From NCBI RefSeq assembly GCF_007992495.1, contig NZ_BKAJ01000065.1, positions 1-64,000 of the forward strand: a stretch of 64,000 nt of DNA, written 5' to 3'. The notes beneath the pieces are model-generated. The model saw only the letters and a list, made by a program, of their open reading frames with translations. It was not told the DNA's origin and did not search any database. This document shows, in pieces, positions 24,707-32,729 of the stretch. Position 1 is the first letter of the stretch. Each line of letters starts with the position of its first letter. Both the position numbers and the translations under genes were made by a program. The DNA comes from Reyranella soli. Lineage in GTDB: Bacteria > Pseudomonadota > Alphaproteobacteria > Reyranellales > Reyranellaceae.

Positions 24707-26857
24707 TCACGCCAGCGCCCCGATCACCGCCATCCGAAAACGCCATTTCACGCGGTCCCACCAGGTGGCGTTCTGAACGATGTCGGCCTTGTAGAAGGAC
24801 GGGCAGAGCACCGCGGCATCGGCGACCTCGCCGCACAGGCCGCAGCCGACGCAGCCGTTGTTGACGTGCGCCACCGGATCGGAGCGCAGCGGATCGGGGC
24901 TGGGCTTGACCACCAGCGACGGGCAGCCCGACAGGCGGATGCAGGAGTGATCGCCGGTGCAGACCTCGTCGTCGACGCCGAAGCGGGTGCGCACCACGCG
25001 CTCGCCGCGCTTCAGTTGCGCGGCGACCTGCGGGCGGATGCGGCGCTGGCGGGCGAGCTGGCATTCGCCGTCGGCGACGATCACCTTCAGCCCCTTGTCG
25101 TCGCTGCTCATCGCCTCACGCAGGGTCGTGAGCATCGTGCCGACATTGTAGGTGCGGATGGTGCGCAGCCATTTCACGCCCATCGCCTTCAGGGTCGCGG
25201 CGATATCCGAGGTCGTCTCGCCGTCACATCGGTTGCCCGACGTGTTGGGAATGAACTGCGCGCCGGTGGCCGAGGTGTAGCCGTTCTGCATGATCACCAG
25301 CACGCGATCGCCGCGATTGAACATCGCCGAGGCGACGCCGCTCAGAAGGCCGTTGTGCCAGAAGCCGCCGTCGCCCATCACGGAGATGGTACGTTTCTGC
25401 ATCACCGGCGCCACCGCGCCCGCGGCGGCAAGCGACATGCCGAAGCCCAGGATCGAGTTGCCGAGGTTGAACGGCGCCAGGGTCGCGAAGGAGTGACAGC
25501 CGATGTCGCTCGAGATGTGGACCTTGCCGACCTCGCGCTCGAGCAGCTTTATCGCCGAAAAGACCGGCCGCTCGGGGCAGCCGACGCAGAAGCCGGGAGG
25601 CCGGAGCGGCAACGGCCCGCCCAGCAGGCGCTGGGCCTCGGCGCGGCCAGCACGCGCCGCCTCGAAGCGCTCGCGTGGCTTCGCAAGATCGATGTCGTTG
25701 GCCGACTGGGCAAAGAACTTCAGCAGGCCGTCGGTCACCACTTCGGCCGTGTACTCGCCCGCCATCGGCAGCACGTCCTTGCCGTAGACCTTCGTATCGA
25801 TGTTGCGCTTGCGCAGGATCGCGTGGATCGCCTGCTCGATGTAGTCGGGACCACCCTCCTCGACCACCAGCACGGCGCGCTTGCCCTTGCAGAAATCGAC
25901 GATCTGGTCGGGCACCAGCGGATGCGTGACGTTCAGCACCAGGGTCGGGACCTTGCCTTCGATCTCCAGCCGGTCGAGGCCGCGCAGCAGCACGTTGGTG
26001 ATGCCGCCCTGCACGATGATGCCGAGGTCGGACCGCTCGCCGGGCAGGAACTCGTTCAGGCCGTGCTCGACGATGAAGCGCTGGGCGGCAGGCTGGCGCA
26101 CCTCGACCTTGATCTTCTCCTGCACATAGGTCGACGGCGGATGGGAGATGCGCGCGTAGTCGTGCGCCGCCGGCTCGGCGAGGCGCCGGTTGCGCGACAC
26201 CGGCGGCGGCTTGTTGTTCTTGGCCAGAAACTCGCCGGTGACGTGGCAGGCGCGGATGCGCAGCTCCATCATGACCGGCGTGTTGGTCGCCTCGGAAAGC
26301 TCGAACGCCTTCTCGGTGCAGCGTACGATCGACGGCAGGTTGGGCCTGGGATCCAGCAGCCATACCGACGACTTCAGCGCATAAGCGTGCGCCCGTTCCT
26401 GGATGATCGAAGCGCCCTCGCCGTAATCCTCGCCGACCACGATCAATGCGCCGCCGATGACGCCCGGCGATGCGAGGTTGGAGAGCGCATCGGCCGCCAC
26501 GTTGGTGCCGACGATCGACTTCCAGGTGACGCAGCCGCGCAATGGATAGTTGATCGAGGCGCCGAGCAGGGCCGCGGCCGAGGCTTCGTTGGTGCAGGTC
26601 TCCAGATGCACGCCGAGCTCGTCGAGCAGGTCCTGCGATTCGACCAGCACGTCGACCAGATGCGAGACCGGCGCGCCCTGGTAGCCGCCGACATAGGCCA
26701 CGCCCGACTGCAGGATCGCCTTGGTGACCGCGAGGATGCCCTCGCCGCGGAAGACGTCGCCGTCGCCCAGCCGCAGCGCGCGCACTTCCTCGGCGAAGGA
26801 GCGCTCCGGATTGGTGCGCTGGGCGACAGGAAGCTGGGCTGCCGGCTGGTCGAGCAT
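24707..26857 (-). CDS. iorA: indolepyruvate ferredoxin oxidoreductase alpha subunit
   Basis: A 716-aa IorA. The N-terminal part (VGGYQGAPVSHLVD, ETCTNEASAAALLGAS) is the pyrimidine-binding domain. The thiamine-diphosphate domain carries SDIGCHSFATLAPFN and the GDGGFWHNGL ... NGYTSATG metal motif. A C-terminal ferredoxin segment has CVGCGLC...C near residue 675. The Cys set before it (CTGDHSCIRLSGC) is shorter than in archaeal IorA. The reaction is aryl-pyruvate + CoA + oxidised ferredoxin to arylacetyl-CoA + CO2. It starts 17 nt after the DTW gene and lacks a good ribosome site, so it may rely on coupling. Confidence 0.92.
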   Translation of the reverse strand: MLDQPAAQLPVAQRTNPERSFAEEVRALRLGDGDVFRGEGILAVTKAILQSGVAYVGGYQGAPVSHLVDVLVESQDLLDELGVHLETCTNEASAAALLGASINYPLRGCVTWKSIVGTNVAADALSNLASPGVIGGALIVVGEDYGEGASIIQERAHAYALKSSVWLLDPRPNLPSIVRCTEKAFELSEATNTPVMMELRIRACHVTGEFLAKNNKPPPVSRNRRLAEPAAHDYARISHPPSTYVQEKIKVEVRQPAAQRFIVEHGLNEFLPGERSDLGIIVQGGITNVLLRGLDRLEIEGKVPTLVLNVTHPLVPDQIVDFCKGKRAVLVVEEGGPDYIEQAIHAILRKRNIDTKVYGKDVLPMAGEYTAEVVTDGLLKFFAQSANDIDLAKPRERFEAARAGRAEAQRLLGGPLPLRPPGFCVGCPERPVFSAIKLLEREVGKVHISSDIGCHSFATLAPFNLGNSILGFGMSLAAAGAVAPVMQKRTISVMGDGGFWHNGLLSGVASAMFNRGDRVLVIMQNGYTSATGAQFIPNTSGNRCDGETTSDIAATLKAMGVKWLRTIRTYNVGTMLTTLREAMSSDDKGLKVIVADGECQLARQRRIRPQVAAQLKRGERVVRTRFGVDDEVCTGDHSCIRLSGCPSLVVKPSPDPLRSDPVAHVNNGCVGCGLCGEVADAAVLCPSFYKADIVQNATWWDRVKWRFRMAVIGALA

Positions 26858-26874
26858 GGGGCGGACTATAAAGG

Positions 26875-27570
26875 CTAACGACGCGACCGACGATCCCGCT
26901 TGGAATCGCGGATTCCCGCGGCTCCTGCCCGCTTGACCAGCTCGCGGAACGGCCCCAGCAGGCGCTCGCGCACCGTCGCGTCGCGCTCAAGCACCGACAG
27001 CGCCAGCGCCACGGCTTCGAGAGTTGACACGGCGTCGGACCGCGCCTCGCGGCGGAGGCCGCCATAGAGTGACGGGCCGTCCGGCACGACGACCAGGCGA
27101 CGCAGCCGCGTCAGCCAGGCGTTGCGCCACCACAGCGCCTTGGCTTGCGCCCAGTTGCCGTCGAGCGCCACGAGTCCCTGCAGGCCGGTGAGAGCAGAGC
27201 TCTGGTCGACGAGCGGTTCGCCGTTGCGATCGATCGCGACCAGCGGGTCCTTGCACAGCCGACGCGCTTTGTCCCCAGGCTTGGCGGCACCGAGATAGAG
27301 CACTCCCCATTGACGCGGATCGACAAGGCGTTGTTCATTGCCCTTCTCAAATGCATGGCCAAGGTTGCGCCATGACAGCCCCACTGAGACACAAGCGTCA
27401 GCTAGTGAGCGCGTCAGCAATCGAGCCGTGCCCAGCACGCGATCCTGCTCTTGTGGGTGTTGCAGGACAAGGACGGCCACCTTGTTGTCGACGACAGGTG
27501 CGGCCGGACAAACGCAGAGCGCGGGCGGTCGTCCGCATGGGCAGGGTCCTTCCGGGGCACCGTCAGTCAT
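26875..27570 (-). CDS. DTW-domain protein (tRNA-uridine aminocarboxypropyltransferase-like)
   Basis: A 231-aa DTW-domain protein. The zinc-binding start PCPCGRPPALCVCP, the VLQHPQE strand and the STLEAVALAL helix are typical. The family's DTW triad is changed: the sequence reads LDGNWAQAKAL, so Asn replaces Thr or Ser before Trp. TapT-type members put the 3-amino-3-carboxypropyl group of SAM on tRNA uridine. It heads the minus-strand operon into iorA, and the functional reason for that linkage is not clear. It diverges from the gene at 27609 across 38 bp. Confidence 0.82.
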   Translation of the reverse strand: MTDGAPEGPCPCGRPPALCVCPAAPVVDNKVAVLVLQHPQEQDRVLGTARLLTRSLADACVSVGLSWRNLGHAFEKGNEQRLVDPRQWGVLYLGAAKPGDKARRLCKDPLVAIDRNGEPLVDQSSALTGLQGLVALDGNWAQAKALWWRNAWLTRLRRLVVVPDGPSLYGGLRREARSDAVSTLEAVALALSVLERDATVRERLLGPFRELVKRAGAAGIRDSKRDRRSRR

Positions 27571-27608
27571 GCGTGAAGATATAGACCGTTCGTCCGAAGG
27601 CTGTCGCC

Positions 27609-28394
27609 ATGACCGTTTCCATCCTCGCCGTCCCCAGCGTCACCAAGCTGCCGTCTGCTGCTGACGGCGCGGTGGTGGTCGGTGGCTCGCACGGCGCGGT
27701 CTATGCCGCCTACCTGTCGGCCAAGGCGGGCGCCCGGGCAGCGATCCACAACGATGCCGGCGTCGGTCGCGACGAAGCCGGCGTCAGCGGCCTGGCGTGG
27801 GCCGAGGCGCAGGGCATGGCGATGGCGGCAGTGCTGAGCGGCAGCGCGCGCATCGGCGATGGTGCCGACATGTTGAAGCGCGGCGTCATCAGCCGCGCCA
27901 ATCCGCTGGCCGCTGCATGCGGCGTCAAGCCCGGTCAGGGCGTCGCCGAGGCGGCCGATCTCCTGAAGGCCGCACCCTGGCCACATCCCAAGCCCGCGCC
28001 GATCACCGAAGCCCGGACCATGGCCGGGCGCATCCTGTGTGTGGATTCGATCTCGCTCGCGACCATGCGCGACCGCGGCAAGGTGGTGTCGAGCGGCAGC
28101 CATGGCGGCGTGCCGGCGGGCGAAATGGCGCTGACGTTCGGACCGCGCCTGGTGCTGTTCAACGATGCCGGCTTCGGCATGGACCATGCCGGCGTCGCGG
28201 GCCTTCCCATCCTCGACCGGGCCGACATTCCGGCTGCTACCGTTTCGACCATGTCGGCACGCATCGGCGACGGCCGCTCGACCCTGCTCGACGGCTTCTT
28301 GTCGGAGGTGAACGAGGCTGCATATCGGCTCGGCGCGCGGCAGGGCCGGTCGGCGCTTGCCTTCGCCCTTGCCGTGGCCGAAAAGACCCCCTGA
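27609..28394 (+). CDS. uncharacterised protein with two tandem copies of one domain
   Basis: I do not recognise this 261-aa protein. It is an internal duplication: residues 5-119 and 142-256 align without a gap. Shared motifs are IL-x-V at the start, VV-x2-GSHG (26-29 and 163-166), NDAG-x-G-x-D-x-AGV-x-GL (48-62 and 185-199), SARIGDG (78-84 and 215-221) and a final G-x2-S-x2-N-x2-A-x3-G-x3-G. The invariant Ser-His, Asn-Asp and Arg-x-Gly-Asp sets could form an active site at a pseudo-dimer interface. There is no signal peptide or membrane segment. A biotinyl carrier domain follows 25 nt later, suggesting a CoA- or carboxylation-linked role, but no function should be assumed. Confidence 0.8.
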   Translation: MTVSILAVPSVTKLPSAADGAVVVGGSHGAVYAAYLSAKAGARAAIHNDAGVGRDEAGVSGLAWAEAQGMAMAAVLSGSARIGDGADMLKRGVISRANPLAAACGVKPGQGVAEAADLLKAAPWPHPKPAPITEARTMAGRILCVDSISLATMRDRGKVVSSGSHGGVPAGEMALTFGPRLVLFNDAGFGMDHAGVAGLPILDRADIPAATVSTMSARIGDGRSTLLDGFLSEVNEAAYRLGARQGRSALAFALAVAEKTP

Positions 28395-28419
28395 GCATCG
28401 CAGCGGAGATCAGCCGGGC

Positions 28420-28641
28420 ATGGCCGTCGTCAACGTTAAGTCGGAAATCGCGGGCAATGTGTGGAAGATCCAGACCAAGCCCGGCGACAGGGTCGAGGCC
28501 GACGGCGAGATCATGATCCTGGAATCGATGAAGATGGAGATCCCCGTGCTGTCGCCGCGCGCCGGCACCATCAAGGAAATCCGGGTCAGCGAAGGCGAGG
28601 CGATCGACGAAGGCCAGCTGGTCGCCATCCTTGATGCGTAG
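28420..28641 (+). CDS. stand-alone biotin/lipoyl attachment domain protein
   Basis: A 73-aa protein that is only a biotinyl/lipoyl domain. ESMKMEIPV holds the lysine that would be biotinylated, with PGDRVEADGEIMI before and SEGEAIDEGQLVAIL after. In acetyl- and acyl-CoA carboxylases this domain carries the carboxyl group on biotin. No biotin carboxylase or carboxyltransferase is in the window, so its partner is elsewhere or it has another role. The ATG at 28420 is used since upstream codons overlap the previous gene in another frame. Its stop overlaps the start of the next gene by 8 nt. Confidence 0.88.
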   Translation: MAVVNVKSEIAGNVWKIQTKPGDRVEADGEIMILESMKMEIPVLSPRAGTIKEIRVSEGEAIDEGQLVAILDA

Positions 28642-29692
28642 CAGCGCCGTCGCCGTCGAGATCGTCCGCCTGTGGGCGCCCGACAATCTGCGTCGGGTGG
28701 CGCCCGGCGTAGCGCTGTGCGCCGTCATCGCCGCCATTGCCTTCGTGGCCGACAAGCAGAATTTCCTGCGCTTTGGCGCGGTATGGATACCGCCGCTGAT
28801 CCTCACTCTGGTGATCGGCATGGCGCTGCAGCCGCTGTCGGACCGCGCCGTGCTGAAGCCCGGCCTCGAGTTCTCCGGCCGCACGCTCCTGCGCGTCGGC
28901 GTGGCGCTCTATGGCGCGCGCCTGACCTTCGGCCAGCTGGTCGACGGCGGCGCACTGCCTGTGCTGATCGCGCTCGCCGCGGTCTCCTGCACCATCGTGT
29001 TCGGCGCCTGGGCGGCGCGGCTGTTCGGGCTCTCGCGTGACTTCGGCTTGCTGACCGGTTGCGCCACCGGCGTGTGCGGGGCTGCGGCGGCGATGGCGGC
29101 CTCGGCGGTGCTGCCCAAGCACGCCAATTCGGACCGCGACCTCGCCTTCACGGTGATGGGCGTGAACTTCCTGTCGACCGTCGTGATGGTGATCTATCCC
29201 ACCCTGCAGCCGGTGCTCGGATATTCGCTGCACGAGATGGGCGTGTTTTTGGGCGGCGCCATTCACGACGTGGCGCAGGTCGCGGGTGCGGGCCAGACGA
29301 TGGGACCGCAGGTCCTGACCGAAGCGATCATCACCAAGCTGCTGCGCGTGGCCTTCCTGCTGCCCGCGATCGCCGGCATCGCCTGGTGGGTGGCGCGCGG
29401 CGGCGAGACGGCCGGCGAGTCGCGGCCGTCGCCGCCGGTGTTCCTGTTCGGCTTTTTGGCGCTCGCCGCGCTCAACTCGGCGGGCGTCGTGCCGCCCGGC
29501 GTGAAGGCTGCGGTCGCCGACATCTCCTCTTTCCTGATCATCACCGCCATCGCGGCGCTCGGCATCAAGACCTCGCTGCTGGCCCTGGCCCGCATCGGCG
29601 TCGCGCCGGTGATGCTGCTGATCACCCAGACGGCGTTCATCGGTCTGCTGGTGGTCGGCTTGATCTACGCCCTGCGAACGGTCGGGCTCTAA
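28634..29692 (+). CDS. YeiH/UPF0324 family putative sulfate exporter
   Basis: A 352-aa inner-membrane protein of the YeiH (PSE) family with about ten hydrophobic helices. Characteristic segments are LLRVGVALYGARLTFGQL, GLLTGCATGVCGAAAAMAAS and FLGGAIHDVAQVAGAG. Relatives are proposed to export sulfate or other small anions, but direct evidence is sparse. The ATG at 28634 overlaps the biotinyl gene by 8 nt, which suggests coupling. A family A repeat begins right after the stop. Confidence 0.88.
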   Translation: MRSSAVAVEIVRLWAPDNLRRVAPGVALCAVIAAIAFVADKQNFLRFGAVWIPPLILTLVIGMALQPLSDRAVLKPGLEFSGRTLLRVGVALYGARLTFGQLVDGGALPVLIALAAVSCTIVFGAWAARLFGLSRDFGLLTGCATGVCGAAAAMAASAVLPKHANSDRDLAFTVMGVNFLSTVVMVIYPTLQPVLGYSLHEMGVFLGGAIHDVAQVAGAGQTMGPQVLTEAIITKLLRVAFLLPAIAGIAWWVARGGETAGESRPSPPVFLFGFLALAALNSAGVVPPGVKAAVADISSFLIITAIAALGIKTSLLALARIGVAPVMLLITQTAFIGLLVVGLIYALRTVGL

Positions 29693-29784
29693 GGGAGCGC
29701 GGACCTCCGGTCCGCTCATGATCATGAACGAGCTGGAAGCTCGCGGTCCGCAAGAATATGAGCGGGCCAGAGGCCCGCGCTCCC
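29693..29784. repeat. inverted repeat, family A copy 4, between convergent stop codons
   Basis: GGGAGCGCGG... to ...CCGCGCTCCC spans exactly the gap between the TAA of the exporter gene and the TAA of the receptor gene on the other strand. An extra inner piece (GAACGAGCTGGAAGCTCG) gives a second small stem. Its position suits a bidirectional transcription terminator. Confidence 0.85.
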
Positions 29785-30774
29785 TTAAGTCCCCGGCTTG
29801 GTCCCCGTCGCGCGCACGACCTCGCCCCAGGTGTCGATTTCCTTCTTGATGAACTCGGCGAACTGGATGGGCGTGCCGGGTGCCGGCATGCCGGCGCGGC
29901 GCTCGATCTCACGCACGACGGCCTGGTCCTGCAACAGCGCATTCACGTCGCGGTTCACCTTGGCGACGATCTCGAGCGGCGTGCGTGCAGGTGCGGCGAG
30001 CCCCGACCAGCCGGCGGCATCGAAGCCCGGCAAGGTGTCGGCGATCGGCGGGATGAAATCGAGCGGCGGCGGCGCGCGGCGCGCCGTGGTGACCGCCAGC
30101 GCCTTGATGCGCTTGTCGGTGATCGGGCCGAGCGCTGCCGCAGTGCTGTCCATCATCAGCTTGACGTGCCCGCCCAGCAGATCGGCCATCGCCGGCCCGC
30201 TGCCCTTGTAGGGGACATGCACGATGTCGAGCTTGGCGCGCATCTTGAAGAGTTCCATCGACAGGTGCTGCGACGTGCCCGGACCGGCCGAAGCGTAGGA
30301 GAGCTGGCCCGGTTCCTTGCGTGCCAGCTCGATCAGCTCGCCCAGTGTGTTGGCTTGGAAGGTCGGATGCGCCACGATCACCAGCGGCACCAGGAAGATG
30401 TTGGTGATCGGCAGGAAGTCGACCAGCGGCCTATACGGCAGATCGGGGTAGAGGCTGGGATTGACGCCGAAGGTGCCGCTCGAGACGACCATCAGCGTGT
30501 ACCCGTCGGGCGCCGCGTTCTTGCCGTATTCGGTGGCGGGAATGCCACTGCCGCCGGCCTTGTTCTCGACCACGACCTGCTGCTTCCACACGTCGGTCAG
30601 CTTCTCCGCCATCAGCCGGGCAAAGATGTCGGCCGCCTGGCCGGGCGGGAACGGCACGACGAACCGCACGGGCTTGGTGGGCCACGACGCCTGCGCCAGG
30701 GCAGGTGCTGCCAGCGCTGCGCTGGCAGCACCTGCCAAGCGTATCGCCTGCCGGCGCGTGGGGTTACTCCGCAT
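29785..30774 (-). CDS. Bug/TctC-type solute-binding protein (copy 1)
   Basis: A 329-aa periplasmic receptor of the tripartite tricarboxylate transporter family. The N-terminus MRSNPTRRQAIRLAGAASAALAAPALAQA is a signal peptide with a twin-Arg (given in the usual S/T-R-R form) and an AQA cleavage site. Mature-protein marks are PTKPVRFVVPFPPGQAADI, ENKAGGSGIPATEYG, YASAGPGTSQHLSME and VPYKGSGPAMADLLGG. It binds a small carboxylate. GAGGAG lies 8 nt before the ATG at 30774, whereas the alternative upstream start is TTG. No TctA or TctB membrane subunit is nearby, which is common for Bug receptors. Confidence 0.9.
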   Translation of the reverse strand: MRSNPTRRQAIRLAGAASAALAAPALAQASWPTKPVRFVVPFPPGQAADIFARLMAEKLTDVWKQQVVVENKAGGSGIPATEYGKNAAPDGYTLMVVSSGTFGVNPSLYPDLPYRPLVDFLPITNIFLVPLVIVAHPTFQANTLGELIELARKEPGQLSYASAGPGTSQHLSMELFKMRAKLDIVHVPYKGSGPAMADLLGGHVKLMMDSTAAALGPITDKRIKALAVTTARRAPPPLDFIPPIADTLPGFDAAGWSGLAAPARTPLEIVAKVNRDVNALLQDQAVVREIERRAGMPAPGTPIQFAEFIKKEIDTWGEVVRATGTKPGT

Positions 30775-30959
30775 AAACAAACTCCTCAATGCTTCGGGCT
30801 CAAGTTAGCACAGGCATCGGAAGATGACGGCGTCTCACGCTCGACACAATCACCGCCAAAATAGATAACGCGGCAAGTCAACAGAGGCGCCGAGCTTCGT
30901 GGACGTTCCCGCTCCGCTAGTCACGCCCTGTTCGACACCGCCCGCATGGAGCCGGTCCT

Positions 30960-31436
30960 GTGAGCATTCGTTATTTCGAGGATTTCAAGGTCGGTGACCG
31001 ATTCACCAGCGCCGGCCTGACCATGACCGAATCGGCGATCATCGACTTCGCCCGGCAGTGGGATCCGCAGCCTTTTCACACCGATGTCGAGTTCGCCAGG
31101 AAATGGAGCTTCGGCGGCCTCATAGCGTCGGGCCTGCACACCATGGCAGCGACCCTGCGGCTATGGCTGGACCAGGGCGTGTTCCGCTCCTGCAGCCTGG
31201 GCTCGCCCGGCATCGGCGAGGTCCAGTTCCCGCGGCCGGTGCGGCCGGGCGACACGCTACGTGTGATCACGGACATCACCGAGCTCAGGCTCTCGGCCTC
31301 CAAGCCCGATCGCGGCATCGCCCGCATCCGCCAAGTCACGATCAACCAACACGGCGAGGCGGTGCTGGAGCAGGACACGACGGTGTTCTTGAAGCGCCGG
31401 CCGGTGATGGTCGCCACCGCCAGCGCGTCGTGTTAG
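30960..31436 (+). CDS. MaoC family dehydratase
   Basis: A 158-aa MaoC-like hot-dog hydratase. The hydratase motif has Asp and His in DFARQWDPQPFHTD, followed by GGLIASGLHTMA and VQFPRPVRPGDTL. Members add water to enoyl-CoA. GTG at 30960 is the start, with GGAG 8 nt upstream. It stands alone between a divergent receptor gene and a convergent Nudix gene. The 185 bp before it show no clear promoter match. Confidence 0.9.
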   Translation: MSIRYFEDFKVGDRFTSAGLTMTESAIIDFARQWDPQPFHTDVEFARKWSFGGLIASGLHTMAATLRLWLDQGVFRSCSLGSPGIGEVQFPRPVRPGDTLRVITDITELRLSASKPDRGIARIRQVTINQHGEAVLEQDTTVFLKRRPVMVATASASC

Positions 31437-31452
31437 CGAGGCGCGCTCCAGC

Positions 31453-32082
31453 CTAACGCCAGGCGAAGACCGGCTGCTCGAAATGGTCGACGCGCGTGTT
31501 GCGGCCGGCGAGCGCGACCTCGCGGAACTGGTAGAGCACGGCGGCGGTCGGCGCGTTGACGTTGGCGACCGGCAGCGGCAGGCGGATGATCGGCCGGTCC
31601 GATTCCTCGATGGCCACGATCTCTGGCGAGCCGTCGCGGAACAGCTCGCGGCAGGCGATGCGATAGGCCGCCGCGACCTCGCTCGGATTGGGCGTCACCG
31701 TGATGCCGGGTGACCACACGACCACGGGCGCGATGAGATAGCCCGAGCGCGTCGGATAGTCGTCGAGCGTGCCTAGAATATCGTCGGTCGAAGCGAGCAC
31801 GCCCAGCTCCTCGTGCAATTCGCGCAGCGCGGTCTGCTCGATCGTCTCGCCGGCATCGACGCGGCCGCCGGGCAGCGCCCATTGCCCACCATGCGCGCGC
31901 AGCCGCGGCGTGCGCTTGGTGAGCAGGAACGCCGCCTCCCCCGGCGCATCGCCTTCGACCACGACGACGGCAACGGCGGCGCGCTTCAACCCACCGGTCT
32001 CGGTGCGCCGACGCAGTTCGAAGCGCCCGAGGTGATCGGTGATGGTACGACGCAGCGCATCGTCAAAGGCAAAAGACGTCAC
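31453..32082 (-). CDS. Nudix hydrolase (CoA pyrophosphatase-like)
   Basis: A 209-aa Nudix protein. The full Nudix box is GGRVDAGETIEQTALRELHEELG, read here as GGRVDAGET then REL-HEELG, with LTKRTPRLRAHGGQWALPGG before it, which resembles the CoA-diphosphatase (NudL) branch. It cleaves a nucleoside diphosphate linked to another group with Mg2+. Its ATG overlaps the stop of the upstream methyltransferase by 4 nt (ATGA), so the two genes are coupled. Confidence 0.88.
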   Translation of the reverse strand: MTSFAFDDALRRTITDHLGRFELRRRTETGGLKRAAVAVVVVEGDAPGEAAFLLTKRTPRLRAHGGQWALPGGRVDAGETIEQTALRELHEELGVLASTDDILGTLDDYPTRSGYLIAPVVVWSPGITVTPNPSEVAAAYRIACRELFRDGSPEIVAIEESDRPIIRLPLPVANVNAPTAAVLYQFREVALAGRNTRVDHFEQPVFAWR

Positions 32083-32675
32083 GCCGCCGGCCTCGTGAAA
32101 GTCCAGACCACGGCGGGCGGCACGTTGCGCCAGATGCGCTTGCCGTGCGCCCCGTCGAGATGCAGGCGCTCGCGCAAGGCGCGTGGGATGGGCGGCTTGG
32201 GCCCGTAGGTGAACTGCACCAGGGCAGCGCCGCGCGGCAGGGCCTCGAAGGCGCCCGCGACGATGCCGTTCACCACGTCGGTCGGCAGCGACAGCAAAGG
32301 CAGGCTCGACACCACGGCGGCGATCGGCGCGATGCCATGGTCGGCCAGCAGGCGTGGCAGACGCGCGGCATCGCCCTCGAGAATGCGCGGCCCGTTGAAG
32401 TGGCGGCGCAGGAAGGTGGCGAACTCGGGATCGCGCTCGACCAGAATGAGGCGGTCGGCCGCGATGCCCGCAGCCAGCAGCGCCTTGGTGACGCCGCCGG
32501 TGCCGGCGCCCAGCTCGATGACATGACCCGGCCGCCCATCGATCGCGGCGCGCGTGGTGGCAGCCATCGCCTCGGCCAGCGGGCGGCCGCTCGGCACGAC
32601 CGCGCCGGTGGCAAATGGCCGACGCAGCCAGCGCTTCAAGAAGAGGGCCGTGCCGGCGGGTTCAACCGAGGGCAT
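32079..32675 (-). CDS. SAM-dependent methyltransferase, phospholipid N-methyltransferase-like
   Basis: A 198-aa class I methyltransferase with motif I HVIELGAGTGGVTKALL, post-motif ILVERDPEFATFLRRHF and the segment ATGAVVPSGRPLAEAM, all typical of the PmtA / rRNA-adenine-methylase-like phosphatidylethanolamine N-methyltransferase group. It would act on a membrane lipid at the cytoplasmic face; the exact substrate is not proven. It overlaps the Nudix gene by 4 nt and lies 54 bp from the glucan synthase gene. Confidence 0.83.
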   Translation of the reverse strand: MPSVEPAGTALFLKRWLRRPFATGAVVPSGRPLAEAMAATTRAAIDGRPGHVIELGAGTGGVTKALLAAGIAADRLILVERDPEFATFLRRHFNGPRILEGDAARLPRLLADHGIAPIAAVVSSLPLLSLPTDVVNGIVAGAFEALPRGAALVQFTYGPKPPIPRALRERLHLDGAHGKRIWRNVPPAVVWTFTRPAA

Positions 32676-32729
32676 GGCTAAACGCTAACAGACGAAAGTT
32701 GCGTGTCGACAGGGAAATCCGCCCTGCTT

